Source: Insulibacter thermoxylanivorax | GTDB lineage: Bacteria > Bacillota > Bacilli > Paenibacillales > DA-C8 | Reading direction: 5' to 3' | Length of the DNA stretch: 64,000 bases | Assembly: GCF_015472005.1 (NCBI RefSeq) | Contig: NZ_BMAQ01000001.1 | Span: forward strand, 124,001 to 188,000 | Part shown: positions 35,008-43,672 of the stretch, piece after piece | Position numbering within the stretch: position 1 is the stretch's first letter | Layout: the number at the start of each line of letters is the position of its first letter | Made by a program: the position numbers and the translations under genes | Notes under the pieces: model-generated | Database searches by the model: none | Told to the model about the DNA's origin: nothing | What the model saw: only the letters and a program-made list of their open reading frames with translations

Positions 35008-35922
35008 GTAGAAGGGAAGCTGCGGCATAATCTCATCTCGAAAATAGGCATCCTTGTACGTAAAATAATCATCGGAGCGAACCGCATTGGTATCATTGAG
35101 AAGCTTGACGGCTTCCGTCACGTTATGCCAGCCAAGGGTCTCGGCATTGCCCGAATCGATCATCGCTTCCAGCACGGCGGTCAGATCCTGCGGTGTATAG
35201 TTGGCGAAGATCCGATGTTCCAACATCGCTTGTGCGACGATGCTGTTCTGAATGTTAAAGGGCAGCTCGGACCAAGCGGCGAGTTCCATCTCGATATCAT
35301 GCAGCCTGTCTGCGCCTTGAAGTTCCTCTTCAGTAATGGATTGATGCCATTTGACGATGGCCTCATAGAACTGAGCTTGCGCAGTTAATGCATAGCCGAC
35401 GGCATCAGCGATGAACGGATCATCCAGGAACTCTTGGACGGCATGGCGCACCGGTCCGCTGTAGTTGCTTAGCCGCGCGTCCGCCTCCTGGAACAGCCGC
35501 AGGCTGCGCAGATAATTGGTCTGTGCATGCTGGAGAAGCGGCGACTTCTCCGGAATTGTCATCGTTTCGATCGAGTGATAGACCTCTGCTGCGGTGCTGC
35601 TCATCTTCTTAATGGCTGCTCGTGCATCGGTTTCCTGACCCGTATGTATATCCATCATCGTCTTCGTCCATGAGGTTTGAAATGTGCGGAATGGATAATA
35701 TACGTTATAATAGAAAGAAACGAGATGCTGCTGGTGATACGCCGTTTGCTCATCATCAAATGCCGACGTGTGCAATTGATATTTAAGCAGCGGCTCATAT
35801 TTCTGCTCTGCTTGGGTCTTGCCGACATGCACTCCATAGAAGAAGGCGACGATCATGCAGAAGACCAGGAACACAACTAATAATGCGATTAAATAGTCCG
35901 TAATCGTCAACCGTTTCCCCAT
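34993..35922 (-). CDS. Membrane-anchored extracytoplasmic protein, function unknown
   Basis: 309 residues that I do not recognise. One membrane helix (about residues 9-30, LIALLVVFLVFCMIVAFFYG) is followed by a helical, probably extracytoplasmic domain rich in Gln, Ala and aromatic residues; no enzyme motif is visible. GGAGG lies 6 bases before the ATG. It is transcribed alone, diverging from the small membrane gene at 36185. Confidence 0.8.
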   Translation of the reverse strand: MGKRLTITDYLIALLVVFLVFCMIVAFFYGVHVGKTQAEQKYEPLLKYQLHTSAFDDEQTAYHQQHLVSFYYNVYYPFRTFQTSWTKTMMDIHTGQETDARAAIKKMSSTAAEVYHSIETMTIPEKSPLLQHAQTNYLRSLRLFQEADARLSNYSGPVRHAVQEFLDDPFIADAVGYALTAQAQFYEAIVKWHQSITEEELQGADRLHDIEMELAAWSELPFNIQNSIVAQAMLEHRIFANYTPQDLTAVLEAMIDSGNAETLGWHNVTEAVKLLNDTNAVRSDDYFTYKDAYFRDEIMPQLPFYNEPQ

Positions 35923-36184
35923 GTGTTTCCTCCTTAATATTCATGTTCAGTATTAGGGATTGCCGAGGAGAATGAAAGGAAATGCCGCATTCTCTCTATA
36001 ATATGTTTATCGGCAGGGGGAGCGGATTTCAACAGTCTTATGTCGTAACTTGTCAAATATTCATATCTATGTAATATCAGATAATGGACAGCGTTTATCT
36101 ACATGTGTCTTTAACATCTGATAGTAGACGGTTTTTATCTACCATAACAGATCCGAATTGATCGATAATCGGGGGAACGCCAAT

Positions 36185-36388
36185 ATGATGAGAAAGGAAC
36201 ACAATGATATCGAACTTGTCCAGCAGTTGCAGGAGGAGACAGCGGTGGATGTGAACGCGCTGCCGCCGCGCATCATCAAACATGCCAGCAAGCGATCGAA
36301 GATGGCGCGTTATTACTCGATCGCCCTGCTGTGGTTGTTCATCCTGCTGACAGCAGCACTTATCATGTGGGGTTATCGCATGCATTAA
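36185..36388 (+). CDS. Small single-helix membrane protein
   Basis: 67 residues: an acidic/polar N-terminal 45, then one membrane helix (YYSIALLWLFILLTAALIMWG) and a four-residue tail. No family recognised. ATG 36185 is preferred over an upstream frame start at 36158 because CGGGGG lies 10 bases before it. A 12-bp hairpin encloses the stop codon. Confidence 0.65.
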   Translation: MMRKEHNDIELVQQLQEETAVDVNALPPRIIKHASKRSKMARYYSIALLWLFILLTAALIMWGYRMH

Positions 36389-36399
36389 TAACCCCACAT
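36365..36399. other. Hairpin over the stop codon of the small membrane gene
   Basis: ATGTGGGGTTAT and ATAACCCCACAT make a perfect 12-bp stem with an 11-base loop containing TAA. It lies between convergent genes and lacks a T-run on either strand. Confidence 0.6.
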
Positions 36400-36414
36400 C
36401 ATGCCCTTCCTCTA

Positions 36415-37317
36415 TCACACACCCGTTTCTTCTACTGCTGCTTCTTCCGTTTCGATCTGAATCTCGAACGGATCGACGAATCCATAGCCTTCCTCGGTTA
36501 ACCTTGTCAACAATTCATCCAAAGCCTCCACCGTCCAAGGCAGTTCATGCATGAGGATGTTGCTGCCCGGGCGAAGCTGATCCAGCACGTTCTGCACGAC
36601 GGATTCAGGCGTTTGGTGATTGCGGTCCCAATCCAGCGAACCATTCGACCATGTCATGAACAACATGCCCTGTTCCTTCACATACGCCCGCAGGAATTCG
36701 TTGGAACTGCCGTGGGGCGGACGGAAGAAGAGGGGCTTAACGCCGATCGTCTCCTCTACGATCTTCTGTACATCATCCACTTGCTGGCGGATGACTTCAT
36801 CGGTTTGTTTCCTAAGGGCTATGTGATCCCAAGAGTGATTCCCTATTGCATGGCCCGCATCATGGATCATCTGCAGCAATTCCGGGTTACTCTGCACCCG
36901 GAAGCCGTTCACGAAGAAGATGGCCTTAGCCTCGTGTTTCTCAAGGGTTTCCAGCATCGACTGGATCATCTCGAGATCCTTCGGCCCATCATCGAAGGTA
37001 AGCAGGACCACGCGGTCATCGGTTTCTTCATCGAGCGGTTTGATATCATAGATCTTATTCATATAGTACCGCTTGACAGGTTCCTCCTGAGCGGATTTTT
37101 CAACCGGCTGTTCCCCCGTTTCCGATTCTTCAGCACCTTCCATGTCAGCGTCCTCATCGGCAGGCTGATCTGCAGGTGTTTCTACTGTGGTTTCTTGATT
37201 GCCCGCGCTGGACTCTTCATGAAGTACATCATGAACATTCTCCGTTCCCCGAACGCAACCTGCTGACAATGCTGCGATTAATGCGATTAAGAAAATGGCT
37301 AATATGACTTTGCGCAT
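36415..37317 (-). CDS. Polysaccharide deacetylase lipoprotein (NodB domain, PdaA-like)
   Basis: A 300-residue lipoprotein: signal helix and lipobox LSAGC (Cys21), an acidic linker (residues 25-80), then a NodB homology domain with TFDDGP (Asp pair), GNHSWDHIAL (the two metal His) and RPPHGSSNE. It would remove N-acetyl groups from a cell-wall polymer outside the membrane. The exact substrate (peptidoglycan amino sugar or muramic acid of cortex) cannot be told. Confidence 0.88.
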   Translation of the reverse strand: MRKVILAIFLIALIAALSAGCVRGTENVHDVLHEESSAGNQETTVETPADQPADEDADMEGAEESETGEQPVEKSAQEEPVKRYYMNKIYDIKPLDEETDDRVVLLTFDDGPKDLEMIQSMLETLEKHEAKAIFFVNGFRVQSNPELLQMIHDAGHAIGNHSWDHIALRKQTDEVIRQQVDDVQKIVEETIGVKPLFFRPPHGSSNEFLRAYVKEQGMLFMTWSNGSLDWDRNHQTPESVVQNVLDQLRPGSNILMHELPWTVEALDELLTRLTEEGYGFVDPFEIQIETEEAAVEETGV

Positions 37318-37491
37318 GCTGCAGACTCCTTTTCGTCATTTTTCGTTCATTTTCGTCTATTGTAACACAGTTTGTACTGCCTTGGCTCCTGCCGCTAAGT
37401 TATGGTTTTGGTTTCCTGTATTTATCATGCATGTGAACTTTCACGCCAGAGAAAAATATACGATGTACAACCATATGAAGGGATGATGATC

Positions 37492-37818
37492 ATGCGTGGC
37501 AGTTTTCTTATGGGAGCTCTGGTTGGGGCTGCGGCGGCAACCTTTCTCATATCGCGCAAAGATAACGTGAACATGGCGCGCATGGGTACGATGGTGACAA
37601 GTGCCATTGGTGATGGCTTTAAATTAATCACCAGCACCAGCCAGTCGCAGCCGGCAACATCGGCTTCAGCGAACGGATCGGCGAACAAGCAGAACCCATC
37701 CGGCCAATCCAAAGCCAAGGACAAGCAAGCATCGATGGCGCAGCTGGAGCAGATGATCGCAAGCGATGCAGAAGTAAAGAAAGAAGTGGACAAGATCTTA
37801 TCGAAGAATACGCACTAG
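37492..37818 (+). CDS. Small membrane-anchored protein, function unknown
   Basis: 108 residues: a glycine/alanine-rich N-terminal helix (MRGSFLMGALVGAAAATFLI), a low-complexity Ser/Gln/Asn/Lys middle and an acidic-basic C-terminal helix. It somewhat resembles YtxH-type proteins, without certainty. Of three close ATGs, 37492 has AAGGG at the best distance. A 12-bp duplication (CACTAGAATCAG) follows at the stop. Confidence 0.65.
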   Translation: MRGSFLMGALVGAAAATFLISRKDNVNMARMGTMVTSAIGDGFKLITSTSQSQPATSASANGSANKQNPSGQSKAKDKQASMAQLEQMIASDAEVKKEVDKILSKNTH

Positions 37819-37850
37819 AATCAGCACTAGAATCAGGTTTTCTTCATACG

Positions 37851-37903
37851 AATAAGGTTATCCGCGTCAGCGTTTGCTTGCAGCGGATAACCTTATTTAT
37901 TTT
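37851..37903 (+). terminator. Strong terminator before mecA
   Basis: A perfect 15-bp stem, AATAAGGTTATCCGC and GCGGATAACCTTATT, with a 17-base loop is followed by TATTTTG. Confidence 0.88.
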
Positions 37904-38055
37904 GGAGCTAATAAAACGTGCATTTGTTGACGTAAAATGATAACATATGATAAAGATTATGATACAAGCCGTGCATAATATCACGATTTGTTCACCTGCG
38001 GCTCATCGGTATCATATTTTATTATTATTCAGAGGGCATGAAGGAGGATCCTGTC

Positions 38056-38634
38056 ATGAAAATGGAACGATTGAGTCACGATAAGATACGGATTTTCCTT
38101 ACTTTCGACGACCTGAGCGAACGCGGTATTCAGAAGGAAGACATGTGGCAAGAGATCCCGAAAGTTCACGAACTCTTCAAAGAAATGATGGAACAAGCAT
38201 ATAACGAACTAGGCTTCGATGTAACGGGCCCTCTGGCGGTAGAGGTGTTCGCCTTGCCTGCACAGGGTATGGTCGTGATCGTGACGAAAGGAACCTCTTC
38301 GATGTTCGACGATGAAGAGGATGACATATACGAACTCGAGGTAACCTTAGAACAAAGCGACCTGATCTCCTATGCGTTCTCGGACTTTGAACACGTAATT
38401 CAAGCAGCCAAAGCCGTTCGCCGATTCGTCGATGGAGGAGTACTCTATCATTACCAGTCTCGATATGTGCTCGTGATCGATCCCGAATCTATCGATGACG
38501 GCGATCTGCAGCTGATTATCGCGCTCTTGTCGGAGTATGGTGAGGCAACCTCCGTGACCGAAGCGGTGCTCGGCGAATACGGGAAGATCGTTATAGAAGA
38601 TCAGGCCGTGGAGGTTTTATGCCGTCATTTCTAA
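38056..38634 (+). CDS. mecA: MecA-family ClpC adaptor protein
   Basis: 192 residues of the MecA/YpbH family. The N-terminal part MKMERLSHDKIRIFLTFDDL binds substrate; the C-terminal 110 residues (IYELEVTLEQSDLISYAFSDF onward) form the ClpC-binding domain, separated by an acidic linker (DDEEDD). Such adaptors target ComK and other proteins to ClpCP. AGGAGG is 8 bases before ATG 38056. The place before prsW corresponds to ypbH (mecB) of B. subtilis. Confidence 0.92.
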   Translation: MKMERLSHDKIRIFLTFDDLSERGIQKEDMWQEIPKVHELFKEMMEQAYNELGFDVTGPLAVEVFALPAQGMVVIVTKGTSSMFDDEEDDIYELEVTLEQSDLISYAFSDFEHVIQAAKAVRRFVDGGVLYHYQSRYVLVIDPESIDDGDLQLIIALLSEYGEATSVTEAVLGEYGKIVIEDQAVEVLCRHF

Positions 38635-38719
38635 TCGACCTGTGTGTGTGGACATCCCCGCATGATCCCGGCTGCAAGGGGATGTCCATGCTGTGCGTCC
38701 TTTGTTAGGAGGAGCGGCT

Positions 38720-39418
38720 GTGTGGGTCTCATTGATCGTAGCTGCCGTAACCCCGGGATTTTCGTTGTTGACTTATTTTTATCTCAAGGATCGATACGAT
38801 GCTGAACCCGTTCGCAATGTGGCGCGTTTCTTTGTGATCGGGTTATTGTTGGTTTTCCCTACGATGTTTATCCAGCGCGGATTGGTTCTGTGGCTTGGAG
38901 AGTCTCCCTTTGTTTTTTCCTTTGTGATCTCAGGCGGCGTCGAGGAGTTTGTCAAATGGTTCATTATCTTCTTCATAGCCTTCAATCAGACATTTTTCAA
39001 TGAACCATACGACGGCGTGGTGTACACTGTGGCCGTGTCCTTGGGATTCGCCACTTTGGAGAATGTGCTGTATGCCATCGTGCTTCAGACTGATCCGATG
39101 AGCTTGCTCGTGCGTGCGCTGCTCCCAGTATCCGGACATGCGCTTTTCGGAGTGATCATGGGTTTCTGCTTTGGCAAAGCCAAGTTTTCGGACAAGCCCG
39201 GATATCTTCGCAAATCCCTTCTTTGGCCGATCGTTGCACACGGCATCTTCGATTTTATCCAAATGGCTTTTCCATCCTCTTGGACATGGACAATCGTACC
39301 CTTCGTCGCTCTTCTGTGGATCTGCAGTATGATCCTCGTTCGCAAGTCACTCGAAAAGTCGCCGTTTCGCTATGTCTTCCGTGATGATATGATTAACATC
39401 ACGGGGAATGGTCAATAA
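38720..39418 (+). CDS. prsW: Intramembrane protease PrsW
   Basis: A 232-residue polytopic membrane protein. PrsW starts site-1 cleavage of the anti-sigma factor RsiW in B. subtilis. The glutamate pair is in SGGVEEFVKWF (about residues 75-76); YDGVVYTVAVSLGFATLENVLY and LLPVSGHALFGVIMG hold the conserved Glu and His. GTG 38720 has AGGAGG 8 bases upstream. No sigW/rsiW pair is in the window. Confidence 0.94.
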   Translation: MWVSLIVAAVTPGFSLLTYFYLKDRYDAEPVRNVARFFVIGLLLVFPTMFIQRGLVLWLGESPFVFSFVISGGVEEFVKWFIIFFIAFNQTFFNEPYDGVVYTVAVSLGFATLENVLYAIVLQTDPMSLLVRALLPVSGHALFGVIMGFCFGKAKFSDKPGYLRKSLLWPIVAHGIFDFIQMAFPSSWTWTIVPFVALLWICSMILVRKSLEKSPFRYVFRDDMINITGNGQ

Positions 39419-39452
39419 TGTTAGGCATCATCAGCAAGAAGGAGGGTGGATG

Positions 39453-39611
39453 GTGAAAAGCGAGAGAGTAAAGGTCATCATCCATTGCAAGCGGTGCGGA
39501 GAGAAATTCACGCTTCGCGGCCGCAGAGTACAAGACAAGATCGAAACAGGCTTTAAGCAATGCATCTGCAGCAATGATCAGGATTTCGAAATGATAACCG
39601 TAGATATATAA
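39453..39611 (+). CDS. Small zinc-ribbon-like protein
   Basis: 52 residues with CKRC and CIC, a possible four-cysteine metal site within a very short basic protein. I do not recognise the family. AGGAGG (39440) is 7 bases before GTG 39453. It occupies the place where sleB lies next to ypeB in B. subtilis. Confidence 0.6.
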   Translation: MKSERVKVIIHCKRCGEKFTLRGRRVQDKIETGFKQCICSNDQDFEMITVDI

Positions 39612-39620
39612 TGCATAATG
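39592..39620 (+). promoter_or_regulatory. Possible sigma-G promoter for ypeB
   Basis: CATAATG (39614-39620) matches the sigma-G -10 at 6 of 7 positions. TGATAA stands 16 bases upstream as a weak -35. ypeB is sigma-G dependent in B. subtilis. Confidence 0.4.
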
Positions 39621-39673
39621 CCCCTTTCCTCTACGAACAATAGGGAAGACAATGTTCGTTTGAGGAAAGGGGC
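39620..39673 (+). other. Hairpin that covers the ypeB ribosome site
   Basis: GCCCCTTTCCTC (39620-39631) pairs fully with GAGGAAAGGGGC (39662-39673), extended by CGAAC / GTTCG (17 pairs in all). The 3' arm is the ypeB ribosome-binding site. No T-run follows. Confidence 0.85.
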
Positions 39674-39679
39674 TTATGT

Positions 39680-41041
39680 ATGTACAGACGGCTTAGTATG
39701 GTGTTGTTTCCGATTCTACTGATCGCACTTGTCGGCGTCGGTGTGTGGGGTTACCGGGAAAATCAGCAGAAGAATGCGATTCTGATCAAAGCGGAAAACC
39801 AATACCAGCGTGCTTTTAATAATCTTGCCTTTCAGATGGAGGAATTAAATAAACAGTTGGGCAACGCTCTTGCCGTCGGCGCCAATTCATCCTTGTTCCA
39901 CCGCAAATGCTTGGTGAATGTCTGGCGAATCACAAGCGAAGCGCAAAGCGAGATCAATCAACTGCCGCTGAGCTTGCTGCCTTTCAGCAAGACGGAGGAG
40001 TTCCTGGCGAAGATCAGCAGATTCTCCTATCACACGGCAGTGCGCGATCTTACCAAGGAACCGCTCAGCGAGCAAGAGGTGCAAGTTTTGCAAACCCTAT
40101 ACGAGCAATCCAAAGAGCTCTCCTCAGAACTTCGCAGGATGCAATCGCAAGCCCTCGCTCAGAACATCCGCTGGATGGACGTGGAAGTGGAGTTGGCCTC
40201 GCAGAATATGCCGGGGGATCATTCGATCATCGACGGCTTCCGCACCGTCGACAAGAAGGTGACGGAATATTCTGATGTCGACTTCGGCCCTTCGGGAATG
40301 AACATTTTCCAAGCGCGAGGCGCCCGCAAGATGGACGGCCCGCCGATTGATCAGAATAAGGCGCGTGAGATCGCCTTTGCCTTCCTGCAATTGCCGGAGG
40401 ATCTCAAGGTTCAGGTGGTTGAGAACGGCAAGGGGACAGAGTTTGAATCCTACAGCGTCACCGTCGTCGATGAACAGGAAGACGGCGCGCGGCTGAATAT
40501 CGATATTGCGAAGCGCGGCGGGAAAGTGTTGTATTTTATGAATCACCGCGATGTGCAGGAAAGCCAGCTGTCCGTGGAAGAAGCGACGAGACAAGCGCAG
40601 CGGTTCCTTGAAGAACATGATTATGGGAATCTGCAGGCGGTCAGCTACGATACGTATAATAACACCGCGGCGATTACCTTTGCCGAAGTGATTCAAGATG
40701 TGATCATCTATCCGAGGAAATTAGTCGTACAAGTCGCTCTGGATAACGGCGAGATCACGGGGCTTTCGGCTACAGATTATGTATTGACCGGTGAAGACAG
40801 GAACATCACTCCGCCGGCAATGTCGATGGAAGAAGCGCGCACGATCTTGAACCGCAATTTCGAGGTTCTCGCTCACAACCTGGCGCTGATCGAGAACGAT
40901 CTGAATGAAGAAGTGATCTGCCATGAGTTTACAGGCAAGATCAACGGCGGCATCTACCGGATCTATATCAATGGGATGACGGGGATGGAAGAAAAAATCG
41001 AACATATCCAGGCAGCGGACCAAGCGGCGCAAGGGGTTTAA
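39680..41041 (+). CDS. ypeB: Germination protein YpeB
   Basis: 453 residues: one N-terminal membrane anchor (LFPILLIALVGVGVWGY), a helical region to residue 200, and PepSY-like repeats to the end (EAREIAFAFLQ-type segments; SVEEATRQAQRFLEEH; MSMEEARTILNRNFEV). YpeB stabilises the cortex hydrolase SleB in spores. Here no sleB is adjacent. Confidence 0.92.
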   Translation: MYRRLSMVLFPILLIALVGVGVWGYRENQQKNAILIKAENQYQRAFNNLAFQMEELNKQLGNALAVGANSSLFHRKCLVNVWRITSEAQSEINQLPLSLLPFSKTEEFLAKISRFSYHTAVRDLTKEPLSEQEVQVLQTLYEQSKELSSELRRMQSQALAQNIRWMDVEVELASQNMPGDHSIIDGFRTVDKKVTEYSDVDFGPSGMNIFQARGARKMDGPPIDQNKAREIAFAFLQLPEDLKVQVVENGKGTEFESYSVTVVDEQEDGARLNIDIAKRGGKVLYFMNHRDVQESQLSVEEATRQAQRFLEEHDYGNLQAVSYDTYNNTAAITFAEVIQDVIIYPRKLVVQVALDNGEITGLSATDYVLTGEDRNITPPAMSMEEARTILNRNFEVLAHNLALIENDLNEEVICHEFTGKINGGIYRIYINGMTGMEEKIEHIQAADQAAQGV

Positions 41042-41049
41042 TGTCCGGG

Positions 41050-41132
41050 CTCCCGATCACCCTCTTTACCTGTGAATTCGTTTTGGTATACACTTAAACA
41101 ACAGGAGTGTATGCATAAGGAGTGATCGGGAG
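41050..41132 (+). other. Long-range inverted repeat before the PilZ gene
   Basis: CTCCCGATCAC (41050-41060) is the exact complement of GTGATCGGGAG (41122-41132), which touches the ribosome site and start region of the next gene. A sigma-A-like promoter (TTTACC, 16 bases, TATACA at 41087) lies between the arms. Confidence 0.7.
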
Positions 41133-41133
41133 T

Positions 41134-41781
41134 TTGTTGCCTGCTATCGGACAGATGATTACACTGCAAGTGATCTCGGCGGATGAACGCGAAGCCAGCC
41201 TGACCTTCAAATCGCGTCTGGCTGATGAAGATGAACAGTCGTTATGGATTGAGGCTCCCTTTGATAATCAAGGACAGCTCAAACAACTTTATAAAGGCAA
41301 CGCCCTTTCCATTTCATATGTTACATCCGGTGTGAAGTTTTACTTCAGCACGCATGTAACCGCCGAGCGCAAGGAGAATGGAATCATCTTATTCGCCATT
41401 GAGAAGCCCGCACAGGATGACATCACCAAGGTGCAGCGGCGTGCTTTCCTCCGCGTCAAAGCTCAGCTTGAAGTCGCTGCCACCCTGGCGGGCAACCGAA
41501 GATTGCTTGCGGTAACGGAGGATATCAGCGGAGGCGGCCTGTCAATGATCGCGGACCGCGACATCGGGCTGCGTGCGGGGGACCCCTTGGAATGCTGGGT
41601 ATTGCTTCCTTTCCGCAATGGTAAGATTGAACATATCCCGCTTAAAGGAACGGTCGTGCGTTCAGAGAACAGGGATCAGGGGCCGTTTATCACCATTAAG
41701 TATACTCAGATCTCCGAGGCAGACCGCCAGAAGATCGTCCAGTATTGCTTTGACCGCCAGCTTGAACTGCGGAAAACTTGA
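41134..41781 (+). CDS. ypfA: PilZ-domain c-di-GMP receptor (YpfA/YcgR-like)
   Basis: About 215 residues: an N-terminal YcgR-N-like beta domain (1-95) and a PilZ domain with QRRAFLRV (the RxxxR motif) and DISGGGLS (DxSxxG). Such proteins bind c-di-GMP and slow flagellar motors or alter secretion. The start is uncertain: GTG 41122 overlaps AAGGAG, TTG 41134 or 41137 is better spaced. It stands between ypeB and cmk as ypfA does in B. subtilis. Confidence 0.88.
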   Translation: MLPAIGQMITLQVISADEREASLTFKSRLADEDEQSLWIEAPFDNQGQLKQLYKGNALSISYVTSGVKFYFSTHVTAERKENGIILFAIEKPAQDDITKVQRRAFLRVKAQLEVAATLAGNRRLLAVTEDISGGGLSMIADRDIGLRAGDPLECWVLLPFRNGKIEHIPLKGTVVRSENRDQGPFITIKYTQISEADRQKIVQYCFDRQLELRKT

Positions 41782-41845
41782 TGGCTGATCTTAACTCAAT
41801 GACCGACTGAAAGAATATACGGATGAAGCGGTGGGGGGCCGAAGG

Positions 41846-42094
41846 ATGGAAGCTCAAGATCGAACCGTTAGATCTGTATCGCGTTCCGAGTACCGAACGG
41901 CTGTGATCCGGCTGTTGGATCGGACGGAGCGCTGGCTCATGAAGCTGATCTGCCTGCTGGCCATTCTGCTGCTCATCCTGCAGTTCTTGCTGCGAATGGA
42001 GCCGATCCGCTATTGGTTATCAGAGACTGACAGGCTTGAGGGATACGCCCCCACCCGCTTACATAACAGCTTGAACGCCCCGCCGGAAACGTGA
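41846..42094 (+). CDS. Small single-helix membrane protein (YpfB position)
   Basis: 82 residues: a basic N-terminal 30, a membrane helix (LMKLICLLAILLLILQFLL), and a short outer tail. No function known. GTGGGGGG lies 8 bases before ATG 41846. It holds the place of ypfB between ypfA and cmk. Confidence 0.65.
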   Translation: MEAQDRTVRSVSRSEYRTAVIRLLDRTERWLMKLICLLAILLLILQFLLRMEPIRYWLSETDRLEGYAPTRLHNSLNAPPET

Positions 42095-42111
42095 ACGAAA
42101 GCGCCGATCCT

Positions 42112-42140
42112 TTGCATGACGGTAACAGGTGTGTTATAAT
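42112..42140 (+). promoter_or_regulatory. Extended -10 promoter before cmk
   Basis: TGTTATAAT (42132-42140) is a perfect extended -10; TTGCAT lies 17 bases upstream. Confidence 0.65.
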
Positions 42141-42146
42141 TCATCA

Positions 42147-42176
42147 TGCAAGCAGGCAAGCCCTGCATTTTTTGTA
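42147..42176 (+). terminator. Terminator-like hairpin right after the cmk promoter
   Basis: GCAGG and CCTGC with a short loop are followed by ATTTTTTG. The hairpin begins within a few bases of the expected start of transcription and stands 75 bp before cmk. Confidence 0.6.
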
Positions 42177-42248
42177 CATAAGATGGCGCTGCAACATTAA
42201 AGTGCTAAAGTACATAGCAGAATTACCGGCATGTGGGAGGCACTCTAG

Positions 42249-42947
42249 TTGGGTTATACGGCGAAGATCAACGTAGCAATCGATGGACCAGCAGGGGCCG
42301 GCAAGAGCACCGTTGCTCGGCAAGTCGCTGCACAGCTTGGATATCTCTATATCGATACGGGGGCTATGTACCGAGCCGTGGCTTTGGCGGTGATGCGGCG
42401 CAAGCTGCCGCTCAGCGATGAGGAAGCTGTCGCTCGCTTGGCGGAAGGGCTGCAGATCGAACTGCGGCCAGGCAGTGAAGGCCAGCAGGTGCTGCTGGAC
42501 GGCGAAGATGTGAGCCGCGCGATTCGTACCCCGGAGGTTACGAAGCGGGTGCCGCAAGTGGCGGCCATCGAAGCGGTTCGCCGCGTGCTTGTAAACCTGC
42601 AGCAGAAGATGGCTGCCGGCAAGGGCGTTGTGATGGACGGCCGGGACATCGGCACCCATGTCATCCCGAATGCCGAGGTGAAGATCTTCCTCACAGCAAG
42701 TGTGGAAGAACGAGCCAGGAGACGCTATGAAGAATTGAAGCGTACCAACGCACATCTGACCTATGAACAGCTGTTGCACGACATCGCGGAACGCGACCGT
42801 CAGGATCGCGAACGCTTAACTGCGCCCCTGGTACAAGCACCGGATGCCGTGCTTCTGGATAGTACGGGACTGACCATCGCTCAGGTTGTAGAGCGAATCG
42901 TACAGATCTGTCGACGGGTATTGGATGAAGGGGAATCATATGGATAA
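42249..42947 (+). CDS. cmk: Cytidylate kinase
   Basis: A 232-residue kinase that phosphorylates CMP and dCMP. The P-loop is IDGPAGAGKST (residues 11-21); YIDTGAMYRAVA and GRDIGTHVIPNAEVKIFLTA follow. TTG start with GGGAGG 9 bases upstream. Its end overlaps the upstream frame of plsC. Confidence 0.96.
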   Translation: MGYTAKINVAIDGPAGAGKSTVARQVAAQLGYLYIDTGAMYRAVALAVMRRKLPLSDEEAVARLAEGLQIELRPGSEGQQVLLDGEDVSRAIRTPEVTKRVPQVAAIEAVRRVLVNLQQKMAAGKGVVMDGRDIGTHVIPNAEVKIFLTASVEERARRRYEELKRTNAHLTYEQLLHDIAERDRQDRERLTAPLVQAPDAVLLDSTGLTIAQVVERIVQICRRVLDEGESYG

Positions 42948-43524
42948 GCCTAATTTGTTCTATCGGATCAGCAGAATGATCGTCCGTTTCATATACTGGA
43001 TATTGTTCCGAATCGAAGTGATCGGTGCCGAACATATACCGAAGTCCGGCGGAGTGATGATCTGTTCGAATCATAAGAGTTATTGGGATCCGACGACATT
43101 AGGGGTGGGGATCGAGAGACCGATCCGCTTCATGGCGAAGTCCGAGCTTTTTAAGGTTCCTGTGCTCAATTGGATCATTCGCGCTTTGGGCGCTTTCCCG
43201 GTAAAACGCGGCCGTGTGAGCAAAGATGCGGTGCGGCAGTCGATCCGTACGATGCAGAGCGGGAAATTGATCGGCATCTTCCCGGAGGGGACGAGGAACA
43301 AGGATGAGCTGGGCTTGGCGAAGCGAGGAGCGGCGATGATGGCGATCCGCGCCGATGCCGTGGTCATACCCGCAGCGATCATCGGTGACTACCGCTGGTT
43401 TCGGAAGATGAAAGTAGTCTACGGCGAGCCGATCCGTGCCTCGGAGTACGGAATCGAGCGGGAAGCGGAGCTGACCGAGGAGATCATGTCCCGCATCAGA
43501 CAGTTAATTACTGAACATCAGTAA
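42940..43524 (+). CDS. plsC: 1-acyl-sn-glycerol-3-phosphate acyltransferase
   Basis: A 194-residue PlsC-family enzyme that makes phosphatidic acid. The HxxxxD site is NHKSYWDP (about residues 38-45), and FPEGTRNKDEL is the substrate motif. ATG 42940 has GAAGGGG 6 bases upstream. An 8-bp palindrome (ATTACTGA and TCAGTAAT) covers the stop. Confidence 0.93.
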   Translation: MDKPNLFYRISRMIVRFIYWILFRIEVIGAEHIPKSGGVMICSNHKSYWDPTTLGVGIERPIRFMAKSELFKVPVLNWIIRALGAFPVKRGRVSKDAVRQSIRTMQSGKLIGIFPEGTRNKDELGLAKRGAAMMAIRADAVVIPAAIIGDYRWFRKMKVVYGEPIRASEYGIEREAELTEEIMSRIRQLITEHQ

Positions 43525-43672
43525 TCTGGGAGTTCCGTATGGATTGCTATTATTCGAATCATACTAACGAAACGCACGATGTTCATCATTATGCTGGTAA
43601 ACGATTCGTAACACACACGAATTGTTTTCATACAATATAGATTGTTTGGATAGTAAGTGAGGAGGCTACGTC

